Shown: piece after piece, positions 1 to 9,926 of the stretch
Layout: every line of letters begins with the position of its first letter
How positions within the stretch are numbered: position 1 is the stretch's first letter
Assembly: GCA_019925095.2 (NCBI GenBank)
Contig: CM034407.1
Span: 1,404,210 to 1,468,209 of the forward strand
Length of the DNA stretch: 64,000 bases
Direction: 5' to 3'
From: Dendrolimus kikuchii
Lineage: Eukaryota; Arthropoda; Insecta; Lepidoptera; Lasiocampidae
Made by a program: the position numbers and the translations under genes
The notes under the pieces: model-generated
Database searches by the model: none
What the model saw: only the letters and a program-made list of their open reading frames with translations
Told to the model about the DNA's origin: nothing

Positions 1-29
1 AGATAAGTTAATTTTTCGTCCGAGTCCAT
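1..29 (-). CDS. Start of a PIF/Harbinger nuclease, cut by the window edge
   Basis: The minus strand opens with ATG at 29-27 and reads MDSDEKLTY before leaving the window. The same MDSDEE-like opening is seen on the Harbinger nuclease start at 42925, and the upstream sequence (30-180) is rich in CG/CGCG runs like the sequence upstream of that second copy. The call rests on the opening residues plus the similar flank, so it is tentative. The rest of the element lies to the left of the window. Confidence 0.35.
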
Positions 30-300
30 CGTGATCAACAGCGACGCAGGCCAATTTCCGACTGATGACACGTAGGTTCGCTAGTGGGCGCATATATATG
101 CGAGAATGCGCGCGCACCAATCAGCGTTGTTCCCGCGCAGACGCGCGTATTACGAAGACTGCGCGCGTCTTTTTAAAATCTCAGAAGTAATGTGTGCATT
201 ACGCTGTGGAGTTAAGGTTGATTTTGTTATATTCAGTTTTGGATAGACGCATCGATGCGCTTCGACTCTGCGCTAGTATAAATTGACCCTTAGCTAATAA
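30..300. other. CG-rich terminal region, probable Harbinger end
   Basis: No reading frame is supported. The stretch holds repeated cgcgcg-type runs (about 107-165), resembling the CG-rich block at 42960-43080 that flanks another Harbinger start. It probably includes the terminal inverted repeat of the element entering from the left, but I cannot fix its end. Confidence 0.3.
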
Positions 301-314
301 CTAAAAATTTTGAC

Positions 315-365
315 TGGACAGTAGCAGATTTGCACTTTAAGTTCTGGACAGTGGCACATTTGTAC
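315..365. repeat. Two direct copies of a 21-bp motif
   Basis: Copies at 315-335 and 345-365 share tggaca, gt(a/g)gca and atttg at the same spacing, giving a 30-bp period. They lie just beyond the 3' end of the broken gene at 521-1920 and could be subterminal transposase-binding repeats of that element. The function is inferred. Confidence 0.4.
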
Positions 366-520
366 CTAACTTAGTTTATGGAATGGATGGTTAGTAAAAA
401 AATCGAAAGCAATAAAAAATGTGAAGGATGTATTTATTATATTTAAAAATAAAATGAAATTAAAAAATGAACAATAATGGTATTAAATCTTAGTATTGAA
501 ACTTAAATCTAAATTAAAAC

Positions 521-1920
521 TTATATTCTTAAATCCGAATCAAGTTCTGATTGTCCACAAATTTCTTCCTCGTCCTTCTGCGCGTTATCGACATTATCAG
601 CTCTACTCAGAACTTGGCTATAATAATTCAACCTTTGTCGTGTTGCCCAGACTTCACCAAAATGTTTGTTCAGTAGGTTTTTTGCGTCTTCTAATTTGGG
701 TTTCTTTACCACAACACTGTTTTTGTTAATATCGTGTATTAATTTTCGGGTTTTCATGGCCGATCTATAAACTCCCAAATCAGCAATGTAATGACATTCC
801 TCTCTAACTGTTATATTATTATTATTCCTTTTATAATATAAATCTTTTTGACTGTTGGAATTGGAAATGCCAATTTCCAGGAGGACGAAGAACTTTTTCC
901 ATTTCTGATTTCCAATCATATACGTCGTCGAAACGTTTAACTGTTCCATACCTTTCAAATACATCAATGTATTGATTCGGAGATAAAATTACCTCCATCT
1001 TAATTTCTTGCTGAATTAAACCGAAGACGCGGTCTGGAGGAAGAAAAAAATGGCCTGGCACGGGAAATATCAGTTCTACAGACTTGATATGCTGTGGTGC
1101 AAAACGATTCAACCAAGTGGAGCACATGCCAACCGTAGTAATATTTTTATTTTGGGCACCGCACCCGTCGGCTACTAGTCTGACGGTTGTTATATTATTG
1201 TTGTATTACAAAGCGTATCGAAAACTGCTGAAGAGATTTCGTTGCTTGATGTTCGTCCTCTTTCCATGTATAAAGTGTAACATTGTCTCGGTTCAGTGTT
1301 TGCAGGTACCATCCTCATTACTGCAAAATTATAGATACACAGTTGACAACTGTGGTACGCCGCCCCATCTGAAGCCTTAGGCAACACCTGATTTTTTTGA
1401 CAGGCAAACACCATTAAATCCTCTCTTTTTCCTTCAATAGCTTGTAAAATGCTCGGTATTTTAATGAATGCACCCTCTTCTCGGTAATCAAGGTCTGCTT
1501 TTGAGTGGGATCCATAGAAGTTTTTATCTTTTCTGTCAATTCACTACACTTTGAACAAGTGTCGGTGCGAGGGTTACCAAATCCAAGGTTATAAATTCTA
1601 TTGAAAATAGATCTGAAATAACTTTCTCCAACTCTCAGGTTTGTTTCTTGTGAATATAATTTCCACATTTTGCGAACGTTTAAGGTTGATGGTAAATACT
1701 TTCTATTAACGGTCGACCTGCAGTAATGCGATTCAAGGCATTGAAATTTCTCAATAAAAGTTTTGACTGCTCTAAGCTTGTTTCTGTTTTTAAAAGACGT
1801 ATGGTCGCCACCTCTCCTTTCTTGAACTACCGACCCGCTAATGGCATATGTTTGTGCTACCCCTCTGATCATATGCACTATGATATTCAAAATGCTTCAA
1901 AAAGTTTTTTGGCACTCTCT
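521..1920 (-). pseudogene. Broken gene of an unclassified DGCG(G/A)QNKN transposon-like family, copy 1
   Basis: Read on the minus strand the order is: ERRGGD and SHYCR motifs near 1800-1730; a YFRSIF...DTCSKCSEL cysteine segment near 1620-1540; ACQKNQVLPK near 1400; ADGCGAQNKN near 1160; PVPGHFFLPPDRVFG near 1060; then a C-terminal tail with KNLLNKHFGEVW ending at 521. The same motifs in the same order occur at 13964-15860. I recognise this as a widespread arthropod repeat-encoded protein (possibly the family called DUF7869), not a named transposon class. Asp in ADGCG and in PPDR, plus a position in the FACQKNQ segment that I recall as Asp in relatives and is Ala here, could form an RNase-H-fold catalytic set; that is inference. 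At least three frame changes break the gene, and its N-terminus is lost at the junction with a gag fragment. Confidence 0.6.
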
Positions 1921-1922
1921 TA

Positions 1923-2070
1923 GCAATTTAAACTTTCTTGCAAAAGTTGCATCTCATTTCGTTGCTCTCCAAAACGGTTAATAAGTGCTAATCTAATGGA
2001 GGTCCAATCTTCGATATCCACCTCCAGAGATATGGCCTCCAACGCTTTACTTACAATTTTATTTCTAATC
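1923..2070 (-). pseudogene. LTR-retrotransposon gag fragment
   Basis: The minus strand reads an open stretch with LIRNKIVSKALEAI, then DWTSIRLALINRFGEQRNE and LLQESL. The pattern of Trp, a run to LxxxFGxxR and a following Leu-rich helix is that of retrotransposon gag domains (Ty3/gypsy or copia type). It is about 45 residues and joins directly to the neighbouring DGCGAQNKN-family relic on one side and a Harbinger exon on the other, so it is a scrap caught between two junctions. Confidence 0.45.
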
Positions 2071-2112
2071 AAACAAATTGTTCACCGGAGCGGAGCGAGA
2101 AAGTAATGCGGA

Positions 2113-2481
2113 GTGGAGTTTAGTACGCGACGAGTCAGTTCGAGCTCCCGGCGGCGGGCGATTAGTTTAGCTCTACGCGAAATGTCAGTGACAGCAGACA
2201 TGTTATCGAAAAAAATAATACATTATTACCTTACATTGCTTGAGGAAGAATTGGAGTCAGAAGAAACCAAATTACTTGCCATATACCATTTGAACTATTC
2301 TGTAAGGAAACATAGATTTTGGTTAAGAAATCATATCAAACATCGTTCAGAACACAGTGAATATTTTACTTTTTTCCAAACTGCTGATGAAGAAACCTTC
2401 GAAAATTCTTATAAAGTTTCAAGATGTACTTTAATTACTCCATATTCAAGACGAATTCAATACCTTTCTAGAACTTTTTGA
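2113..2481 (+). pseudogene. PIF/Harbinger nuclease N-terminal exon fragment
   Basis: From an ATG at 2182 the frame encodes a Leu-rich opening, then HRFWLRNHIKHRSEHSEY and a segment ending ETFENSYKVSRCT. This fits the family pattern RxWxxxxxxxR...EL..D...F..yfRMS at the start of Harbinger nucleases, before the DDE domain. The frame stops soon afterwards at 2479-2481 and no catalytic domain follows. It is a truncated first exon; the family pattern is loose, so confidence is moderate. Confidence 0.45.
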
Positions 2482-2815
2482 ATTATTCAATTCGGACGTT
2501 TAATTCAAAAGATATCGCGATATTTAAAATGTAAGTATTAGTGTTGTAGCCAAATATACTAATATTGTTTGATTGAACGCGCCAATCTCAGGAAATACTG
2601 GTCTGATTTGAAAAATTATTTCAGTGTTGGATAGCCCATTTATCGAGGAAGGTTATAGGCTATATATCATCACGCTAAGACCAATAGCGGAGCACCAATG
2701 AAGAATGTTTCAAAATCGGAGGGTTTTGAAAGCAAATTCCACGCGGACGCAGGGATATATAAAAAACAGTGTTAGGAAATATTTTACACAATATTAATGC
2801 TCCTGAGCCTGATTT
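2482..2815. repeat. Non-coding stretch with a dispersed insect repeat fragment
   Basis: No gene is seen. Around 2625-2762 lies a segment containing ataggctatat, cacgctaagaccaatag and cggagcaccaatgaa, which I recall as part of a very common lepidopteran interspersed repeat. I cannot name its class (RTE-linked or Helitron-like are possible). Confidence 0.35.
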
Positions 2816-2940
2816 TTAAAACACTGTAAGGATAAGCTCATTCCAAAGACGCACAGCCCGGACGGTAAAAGAGTTATTGTAAAAACAAGACGTATGTACA
2901 GGTGTGTTTATTATGTATTTAGTTAAGGGGCGTAAATTGA
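2816..2940 (-). pseudogene. Non-LTR retrotransposon RT C-terminal tail
   Basis: The minus strand encodes SCFYNNSFTVRAVRLWNEL, the short S-x-x-VRAVRLWN-x-L motif that closes the ORF2 protein of several LINE families. A closely similar tail, LYNNSIAVQAVRLWNELP, lies at 8160-8220 on the plus strand, so both come from one family. Only the last 40 or so residues remain. Confidence 0.5.
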
Positions 2941-3198
2941 CTTGAAACTCGATGAAACAAAAAAGCGACATTAAAAAAGGATAAATAATAATAATAAACA
3001 CATAAATCTATAAGACTAAGCCTGCGAGAGAATGAGATACGAGTTCTACATTGCGTAGCACAGATAAAAGAGTCAATGAGACCGATGATTAAACAGGTCC
3101 AATTTGGAATGAAATAAACTGATAATATTTTTTAGACTAAAACAGTGAGCATTTGAAAAAAATTTGAATTATAATATGTTGACGGATGTAGGCTAAAG

Positions 3199-3203
3199 GA
3201 ATT
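3199..3203. repeat. Target site duplication, left copy (gaatt)
   Basis: The 5-bp word gaatt directly precedes the left LTR and recurs directly after the right LTR at 7774-7778. It marks a single integration event. Confidence 0.85.
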
Positions 3204-3483
3204 TGGTAACGCCATCTTGCGGTAAACGTCATCCTACCCCCAATCCTTCCTCACCCCCGCGCGCATACGCCGCTTGCCGCTCGCTGGCACCTAAAAAAAG
3301 GTGTAAATCGATCCCGCTCTGAACGCACGCGTGTGATGTGATAGTGCCGCTATTGTAAAGCCAAGGGAGATCAGACCACAGCCGGCCGGCCAGGAAGCCT
3401 TCAGCAGCTGTAGTCCAGGTAACCTAGATTCCGTTTCCCAAAGACGTTTGCCGCCCTAATACAGTCCATTAACAGCCGCACCA
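3204..3483 (+). repeat. 5' LTR of the BEL/Pao element
   Basis: It starts tggtaacgccatcttg and ends aacagccgcacca, 280 bp. It matches 7491-7773 almost throughout; the differences cluster at 3233-3240, one base in the CG-rich block near 3260 and a two-base indel near 3306. Confidence 0.9.
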
Positions 3484-3488
3484 TTTTT

Positions 3489-3507
3489 TGGTCCTTCGAG
3501 CCGGATC
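3489..3507 (+). promoter_or_regulatory. Primer binding site, complementary to the 3' end of a tRNA-Tyr type
   Basis: tggtccttcgagccggat begins 5 nt after the LTR. Its complement ends TCGAAGGACCA, which I recall as the acceptor end of insect tRNA-Tyr. The tRNA identity is from memory; the position is as expected for a minus-strand primer site. Confidence 0.7.
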
Positions 3508-4161
3508 TCAGGACCGTTTTCTATATAAAATACTCTTTAGTTAATTCCCGCATTATTTTCTATATTTAATTTGGTCATTTACCAATTAAATCGCATCCCA
3601 TTTGGTTACGTTAGGATACCTAACCTACGTAACTAATAATCATTCCGCCATTTTCTATACGCTAGCAATTCCCTTATACATTCACTTTATCGTAGTTTAT
3701 TACATTAATATTACATAATTGAGTTGGCATTGCAAGGAATAATAGTCGTATTTTACACCGCAAATACATATTTCGCTTATAAATATTTCCAAACTTATTT
3801 ACTCATTACATCTTTAAAAAGTCTTCTTATAATCGCGTGCGTTCAACCATTTTCATATTCGCTATCTCGCTTACCGCAATACGTATCACGAACCTTATTG
3901 GTTTTCGTTGATATTGCTTATTCTGTCACAATCCATCGGTTTACTTACTCATTATCTCCGCCTCGCTCGTGCACGCTGCACGGAGTGGCAACGCTTCGCA
4001 TCGCGCCATTCGCAACCCGCAACTATCGCTTTACTCGAAACTACCTTTTTTGTTTAAATTTATACTAAGTAGTTGTTTTCAATACATTTCGCCCGCTATA
4101 CAGCTATATTGACATTATACATATTCATTCTTATCTAACTGTCGCTTTATAGTAAAATACA
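3508..4161 (+). other. Untranslated leader of the BEL/Pao element
   Basis: No supported gene. The open frame at 3724-4068 lacks any recognisable domain and has leader-like composition. The region lies between the primer site and the gag ATG and presumably holds packaging signals. Confidence 0.5.
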
Positions 4162-6429
4162 ATGTCAAAGAAAGATTCAGAAGTTTCATATGAAAGTATC
4201 GATCATGATTTAGCTTTAAATAGTCGAAATACGCTTTATGCTCGCCTACAAAGCTTATTCAACTTATCTAAACAATGGCAAGAAGACGACGAAGCTAAAG
4301 ATTATTTTCTTTCTTCTTGTATTAACTTAGAGAATATTCGTCAAGAGTTTCAAATCGCTAATAATACTTTCAATAAATGTAAATTAAAATTAAATCCTAA
4401 AGCAAAATTAGATGACCAAACTTGGGCTTCTTTTGAGGATCTATATTGCCGCGTTAAGTACATTTATGATAAGGTTTCATCGCTTGAACAACAAAATAAT
4501 TTAATTTCGCATACTGAAAAACAATATCCAAAATTACCGCGTATTGAATTAATGTCATTTGATGGCAATTTACATAATTGGCCAACCTTTTATTCGAGTT
4601 TTAAGAACATTGTTCATGACAATGCTTCACTTACTGATACGGATAAACTTTATTATCTTTTAGGAAAACTTTCACCTAAGGCTCAGTCCACATTTGCTGG
4701 CATAACACCATCAGGTGAAAATTATTCGCTTATTTTACAGACGCTTCTTGACAAATTTCAAAATGAACGCATACTAGGATCTTCCTATTTAAATCAAATT
4801 TTAGAATTTAAACCTATTCCTATCGCTTCTGCACAAGGTTTCGAGCAATTTTCCGACACACTTGTCACAGCCGCTAACGCTCTGAAAAACCTTAAAATTG
4901 ATAACCTCGCTGATTTTATGTTATTACATTTATCACTTAAAAAACTCGACACTGAAACCATACGTTCGTTTGAAATGATCTCGAGACATAATAAAATTCC
5001 GACTTTCAATAGTCTTGCGGATTTTATTAGGGATCAATCGCGCATATTTGAAAGCACAGAAATAAATTCATCTTCATTGAAAAATAATATTCCCGCTAAA
5101 GGACCCGCGTCTCGTTCCAGAAATGAGAAAACCTTTAAACCGCCGCAACCGCACTCATACCTGGCTATTGCCAATACATCCAAATGTCTCTGTGATAACA
5201 TTGTTCACGAGCATTTATTTAAATGTCCCGCCTTTTCAAACCTAACTGCAAATGATCGCTTCACATCCGCAAAAGAGCACAATGCTTGTATTAATTGTTT
5301 AAGCGTAAAACATAAAACTTCAGAATGTCAATCGAGCTCCCGCTGTAGGGCTTGCAACAATAAACACCATACATTGTTGCACTTTGAGCAACCGCAATAC
5401 GCCAACCAACTTACAGTTGCGAACCCAGTGCTATCTGACGTCAGCGTAACATCATGCCCGCAGCCCGTTGCAGTCAACTCTGCGTGCAAAGTGAGCAATA
5501 ATTCACCGTGTTCCGCCGCAAACAACTACTCGCTGTGTACTATGTCCATAGCTGGCTCGCAGTCAATAAGTAGCGCCCACGCGCCCTCGCAAGTCGCGCA
5601 ATGCAATACGAACACGACAGTATTACTGGCTACGGCTGTCGTCATCGTGCGCTCGCGCAACAAAGAACATCATCTTCGCTGCCTACTAGATTCGGGTTCT
5701 CAGAGTAACTTCATTACTTCTGAATGCGTTGAAAAATTAAATTTAGAAAATGTCACGTATAATTCTGATATGACGATTAGGGGCATAGGAGGCATTGAGA
5801 AGCCTGTTAAGGGTTCCGTGAACTTCCAATTTTTCTCGCGCTTTAATCCACAGGTTGGCTACAATATATCGTCCCTTATTGTAGACAGCATTACAGGTAA
5901 TTTGCCCACAACTTTCGTAGATACCGCCGCGTTACCTTTTATTCAAGGCATCCCGCTTGCCGATGAGTCATTCGGTCAACCGGGACCGATAGATATGTTG
6001 ATCGGTGCACCGCTTTTCGCTCAATTATTATTACCAGGAGTCAGACAAGGAGATTGTTTCTCAATACCTATGATTAGTACCGTCTTAGGATACGTTATAA
6101 TGGGATCAGTTCCCACATTGCAGAAACCGTATATTAATAAAGTATTATCTCACTGTTGTTTGACACGGCACAATAACTCTGTCAAAACGCCTAACTTAAA
6201 ACCTTATGTCACTCGGTCCGCTGATGATAGCAAACTTGTGCAGCTTCATCGTAATAACACTGCTCGTGATAATGGCAGCAGTAGTAATAACTCCGCCGCT
6301 TTACCGCTTCACAGCAATGCTTTGCCTCCAAGTATTTCATACGATAGTAACAGTTCATATAAACGCTTTTTTCCTTTTAAAAATAAATTTAAAAATCGCG
6401 CCTGTTTACATCAGGTTTATAATAACTAA
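4162..6429 (+). CDS. BEL/Pao gag-protease polyprotein, intact 755 aa
   Basis: Starts at ATG 4162 (MSKKDSEVSYES). Residues about 120-300 form the BEL/Pao gag domain, with KLPRIELMSFDGNLHNWPTF and a following helical region ending near DQSRIF. Residues about 340-410 hold zinc-knuckle-like cysteines and histidines (KCLCDNIVHEHLFKC, ACINCLSVKHKTSEC, CRACNNKHHTLLH). An Asn/Ser/Ala-rich linker leads to an aspartic protease with LLDSGSQSNFI near residue 510 and LIGAPLFAQLL near 615. The frame closes in an Asn/Ser-rich tail at 6429. It would assemble particles and cleave itself, but no polymerase domain follows. There is no stop or frameshift inside, unlike most coding regions of this window. Confidence 0.88.
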   Translation: MSKKDSEVSYESIDHDLALNSRNTLYARLQSLFNLSKQWQEDDEAKDYFLSSCINLENIRQEFQIANNTFNKCKLKLNPKAKLDDQTWASFEDLYCRVKYIYDKVSSLEQQNNLISHTEKQYPKLPRIELMSFDGNLHNWPTFYSSFKNIVHDNASLTDTDKLYYLLGKLSPKAQSTFAGITPSGENYSLILQTLLDKFQNERILGSSYLNQILEFKPIPIASAQGFEQFSDTLVTAANALKNLKIDNLADFMLLHLSLKKLDTETIRSFEMISRHNKIPTFNSLADFIRDQSRIFESTEINSSSLKNNIPAKGPASRSRNEKTFKPPQPHSYLAIANTSKCLCDNIVHEHLFKCPAFSNLTANDRFTSAKEHNACINCLSVKHKTSECQSSSRCRACNNKHHTLLHFEQPQYANQLTVANPVLSDVSVTSCPQPVAVNSACKVSNNSPCSAANNYSLCTMSIAGSQSISSAHAPSQVAQCNTNTTVLLATAVVIVRSRNKEHHLRCLLDSGSQSNFITSECVEKLNLENVTYNSDMTIRGIGGIEKPVKGSVNFQFFSRFNPQVGYNISSLIVDSITGNLPTTFVDTAALPFIQGIPLADESFGQPGPIDMLIGAPLFAQLLLPGVRQGDCFSIPMISTVLGYVIMGSVPTLQKPYINKVLSHCCLTRHNNSVKTPNLKPYVTRSADDSKLVQLHRNNTARDNGSSSNNSAALPLHSNALPPSISYDSNSSYKRFFPFKNKFKNRACLHQVYNN

Positions 6430-7474
6430 TTAATTATTTAATACGCAATTTTATCAATAAAAATATTCAATAAATGTAAATTACGTATTTATCTACTTTT
6501 ATTTATTTCATTCGCGTTCTTTTAAAATAGTAGATATCGTAAACTTTTGTTTTTTCATTTACAATATTGCCGAAAGTTTCTGATAGTTTAATATTATAAT
6601 GTCGGATATTTTACATGAATCTTATAATAAACTGTTCGCATGTATTTACGCTCGCGTATTTAGCTTTGATTATCTACATAATTGAGATTGTAATGAAAAT
6701 TGCTTGCCGTCACTTTATAAATTTATTTTATTTATGTAAATGAATTACTACAATTTGACAATTGCTTCATTCATTTAAATCTCATATTTAAAATATGTTC
6801 GTGCCGCGTTCTACTATTAATTTGCTTATAAGTCATAAATTTAGAATTAATTAATTGATATATTGCTTTTATTTCACGCCCTTTTTGACGACGCTAATCT
6901 TTTCGCTTTGAAATACCTCGCTATTTATTCACGTCATAAGTATTATTTGATTATTGCATCTTCCGCATCTTTTTTCATATTACCGCTAAAATATAATATT
7001 TTGGTCTATCGTTTTATCCACGCGCCATAGAAATGACAGTTATGTCTAATTTTCGCCATTTTCATCATGCAGTTGACACACCGTCGCGTTGTGCAATATA
7101 TTTTGGTTGATAGTACAGATTGTATCGCATTTATTTTCTGTATTCAATATTATTTGGTCTTTGATGTAGTAAACCACGTTCACTCATTTAAAGACTATAT
7201 ATTGCGCTCTATCGCATAAAGATGTTTCAGCCATTGTCTGATGAACTCTTTGCATTGTTAACTCAATAGGTGCTACTACATTATTTCTTGCGCTCTTATA
7301 TTTATAATTATATCATATATTAATTATCATATTCATTTTCTTATACACAACTTGTTAGCGTATAATGTTTCCCTAACTTATAACTTCTTTAACTTCGCAT
7401 CCGCTTCGCAACTTCGCATTTCTCTCTATTTTTCTCGCATTCGCGAATCCACTCTTCCTTTTTAAAGGTACCCT
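6430..7474 (+). other. AT-rich non-coding interior of the BEL/Pao element
   Basis: About 1 kb with no domain in any frame. It occupies the place of the missing pol region. I see no remnants of RT or integrase motifs, which suggests the pol part was replaced or lost cleanly. Confidence 0.6.
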
Positions 7475-7490
7475 TTAAGGCCGGGGGAAA
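7475..7490 (+). promoter_or_regulatory. Polypurine tract
   Basis: The stretch ttaaggccgggggaaa, mostly purine in its last 12 bases, directly precedes the 3' LTR, the usual place for plus-strand priming. Confidence 0.65.
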
Positions 7491-7773
7491 TGGTAACGCC
7501 ATCTTGCGGTAAACGTCATCCTATCCTTTAATCCTTCCTCACCCCCGCGCGCGTACGCCGCTTGCCGCTCGCTGGCACCTAAAAAAAGGTGTAAAAATCG
7601 ATCCCGCTCTGAACGCACGCGTGTGATGTGATAGTGCCGCTATTGTAAAGCCAAGGGAGATCAGACCACAGCCGGCCGGCCAGGAAGCCTTCAGCAGCTG
7701 TAGTCCAGGTAACCTAGATTCCGTTTCCCAAAGACGTTTGCCGCCCTAATACAGTCCATTAACAGCCGCACCA
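7491..7773 (+). repeat. 3' LTR of the BEL/Pao element
   Basis: 283 bp, tggtaacgcc to gccgcacca, matching 3204-3483 and followed at once by the gaatt target duplication (7774-7778). Confidence 0.9.
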
Positions 7774-7778
7774 GAATT

Positions 7779-8080
7779 ATCAGTCACTATATTATCTGAA
7801 GTTTCATTACACAATTTTTTGGTTCAGAAACCTTACAAATTTTCGTCATAATCTTATCAATGGCTTAGGAACGTATAGACTACAAACATTTATTTTGATT
7901 TGTTTACATAATCCACAATGAAAATACACGTTGAATAAGAAAATCAAATCAGTCTAAGTGTTTAGAAATGGTACAAAGCGTTGATGTCTGTTATAAATAA
8001 AGTTCATTACGAGAACCACTTTTCGCAACGCATCCGATTTCTTCACGCTGTTGACTTTAAAGTAAAGGTAGAGAAATGGA
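7779..8080. other. No recognisable feature
   Basis: AT-rich, no supported frame and no clear repeat. It is probably the flank into which the BEL/Pao element inserted. Confidence 0.4.
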
Positions 8081-8240
8081 TTGCGAAATAATCTCTACCA
8101 TAGTCGTAAAAAGTTTTCTTCCCACTTTAAGTTTGAACTACGAAGTGGTAAATTGGTAAAATGTTTGTACAATAATTCTATTGCCGTCCAGGCTGTGCGT
8201 CTTTGGAATGAACTACCTATTGCTATAAGACAAGCCAAAT
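8081..8240 (+). pseudogene. Non-LTR retrotransposon RT C-terminal tail
   Basis: Encodes FKFELRSGKLVKCLYNNS then VQAVRLWNELPIAIRQAKS, the closing motif of LINE ORF2 proteins (VxxVRLWNxLPxxIR). It is related to the minus-strand tail at 2816-2940. The frame runs into an ATAC-type microsatellite at 8242, so the 3' end was overwritten or mobilised with the adjacent repeat. Confidence 0.55.
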
Positions 8241-8241
8241 C

Positions 8242-8392
8242 CTTACATACATACATACATAGCTTAACGCCAGTTTCCTTGCGGGGTAGGCACGAACAAC
8301 AGAGTGCCATTCAGGCTTGTTCTTACACACCTCACTCGCTTCTTTGACATTCATAGCTCTTGTCATGCACGCTCGTCTGTTCTTAAGGCTCC
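8242..8392 (+). repeat. Dispersed lepidopteran-type repeat with ATAC microsatellite head
   Basis: Begins acatacatacatacata, then cgccagtttccttgcggggtaggcacgaac and a downstream cgcttctttgacattcat. Related copies lie at 9843-9915 and 39503-39640. The core (cgcc...gggtagg) and the following cttc...ttcat words keep their order. I recall it from moth genomes but cannot name the family. Confidence 0.5.
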
Positions 8393-8487
8393 ACCAAATC
8401 CTTACAGTGTTTTAAAAATCAAGTCGAGAAGCGTTACTCCTCTATTGTGTATAATCATTTGTAATACTGTTATATATATGTATGTAT

Positions 8488-8922
8488 TGTTACGACCGAG
8501 GTGCTGACAAAAGTAGATTCACACCTGCATACCATAAAAGCACACTTTATTACCTTTTTGGCATTTACACTTCTTTTGTTTAATATTTGTAATTAGAAAA
8601 ACAGCCCATTGTGTATTGTAATCTTCTATGGTAGTCATTAGCCAGGTCTTATTCTAAGAAATTCAGTCCACGCGGGCAAGAAACATATTATATTTGTGCA
8701 GTATAAAGCAATGACCCAATGGAGAGATCGGCACTCTAGCGATAGCAATAAGCGAAGTAAGACGTTAGTGACGGACTTTGCGCGTGTGATTGAATCGTGC
8801 ATTACGTTTGGACTGGTTGTGCACAATTATATTTGTACCTGTGTTATACGTGTTTGTATAGTTCTTATAAATTGTATAATAAATCCAACGGGATTTTAAT
8901 TCGAGTCCTGCAACTCGTAACA
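8488..8922 (+). repeat. Solo LTR
   Basis: 435 bp beginning tgttacgac and ending ctcgtaaca, so the ends form a short inverted repeat (tgttacga/tcgtaaca). A polyadenylation word (aataaa) sits near 8879. No internal retrotransposon sequence follows and I find no matching target duplication. The 3' part recurs inverted at 9927-10088, showing that it is a repeat. Confidence 0.6.
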
Positions 8923-9116
8923 GATGTTTATATTGGCAAAAATATATACGTGTGTGTGTATATATTGTGTATACTTACAATTTATAATTATTTATAAACT
9001 GCACCACCGATATTATTAAAAATCTATTAATCTCTGGCAAGGGTTGCCTAGAAGAGATCGCTTTTTAGCGGTGAGGCCGCCCGTTGTACTATCTCTTGTA
9101 ATTTTCTATTTCTTTA

Positions 9117-9180
9117 TCTATGCTTTGGTGGACAATGTTGTCTAGATAGACAACAGCTTCATTGTCCACCAAAGCATAGA
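9117..9180. repeat. Perfect 21-bp inverted repeat (hairpin)
   Basis: Arms at 9117-9137 and 9160-9180 are exact reverse complements (left arm begins tctatgctttggtggacaa). The spacer contains a further small inverted repeat, ttgtc...gacaa. A strong stem-loop; no gene association is evident. Confidence 0.75.
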
Positions 9181-9495
9181 ATTTAGATCGATAGATATCT
9201 ATATAAATTTCGGATAAATAATAGAAATGGTAGATCATAAAAATACATTTACATTTTTGGCACGCATATAACAAACAAGCTTTTTGTGGAAAAATTTAGG
9301 CTCTCGGCGTTTTTAATAAGAGTTACCCTATATTTCTCTGGGATCAACTGATCAGATCCTGAGTTGGTAACCATGGAACCACCTCAGGAGTATATATTTA
9401 CGAGTAAAGAAAAAGAAATCAAAATCGATCCATAATTGACTGAGAAATCGCGTAATATGCATATCAAAATTAAGCGCCTGTAGAAAATGTAATAC
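9181..9495. other. No recognisable feature
   Basis: AT-rich and without a supported frame or strong repeat. It lies between the hairpin and the LINE endonuclease fragment. Confidence 0.4.
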
Positions 9496-9720
9496 CTACA
9501 CACGTATACAATTTATTCTTTCAGAGAGAATAAGGCCTACGCCTTGACTACCACTATCTGTCGCTTGCACTCCTGACCAATAAGCCGTATACGGACCGTA
9601 TTTAGTGATCTCACATCCTTTCCACTTCGTCTCGCTCACACACAAATCTATTTTTGTTTCATTCATCATCTGATTTACTGTCCATCCCTCCTCTAACATT
9701 CATCGTCGCAAAACGGTTCT
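9496..9720 (-). pseudogene. LINE endonuclease fragment (RTE-like)
   Basis: The minus strand reads EEGWTVNQMMNETKIDLCVSE then TKWKG, GPYTAYWSGVQ and GVGLILSE. This is the early part of an apurinic-type endonuclease domain (the DxxxxxETKW and GVGxxLS blocks) of RTE-class non-LTR elements. Only about 65 residues are left, with no RT beside it. Confidence 0.6.
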
Positions 9721-9735
9721 CCACAGCCCGCTTTT

Positions 9736-9925
9736 CGCCCCCATGAGAACCGAGACGTGACGAGTTGCGAACCGCATCGCCGCCTTTCAGATTGTTATAT
9801 TTAGTATATATTCCAGGGCGTGTTCTCATGGGCATTCTTATTTACATACATACATAACTTCACGCCAGTTCCCTTGCGGGGTAGGTACGAACAACAGAGT
9901 GCCATTTAGGCTTATTCTTCTTATT
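9736..9925. repeat. Short element with inverted ends plus dispersed repeat fragment
   Basis: cgcccccatgagaaccg (9736-9753) is mirrored by gttctcatgggc near 9822-9833, suggesting a MITE-like insert of about 100 bp. It is followed at 9843 by atacatacataacttcacgcc and cttgcggggtaggtacgaac, a second copy of the repeat seen at 8242. Confidence 0.4.
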
Positions 9926-9926
9926 C

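Larger units (their letters stand above)
3204..7773 (+). mobile_element. BEL/Pao-type LTR retrotransposon, gag-protease only
   Basis: The element is 4570 bp, bounded by near-identical LTRs, a 5-bp target duplication, a primer binding site and a polypurine tract. It carries one intact gag-protease gene (4162-6429), then about 1 kb of AT-rich non-coding DNA where reverse transcriptase, RNase H and integrase would normally lie. It therefore depends on enzymes from elsewhere. The LTRs differ by about five substitutions and two short indels by my alignment, so the insertion is fairly young. The layout resembles non-autonomous retrotransposons that keep gag (TR-GAG type). Confidence 0.85.

Noticed and set aside
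3489..3507. tRNA gene
   Set aside because: Only 18-19 nt complementary to a tRNA 3' end, in primer-site position; no cloverleaf. The same holds for 35102 and 48096.
3724..4068. Open frame of 114 aa in the BEL/Pao leader
   Set aside because: No domain, low-complexity composition and position between primer site and gag; treated as untranslated leader.
8242..8260. CRISPR or satellite array
   Set aside because: Just a short ATAC microsatellite heading a dispersed repeat; no spaced identical repeats anywhere in the window.
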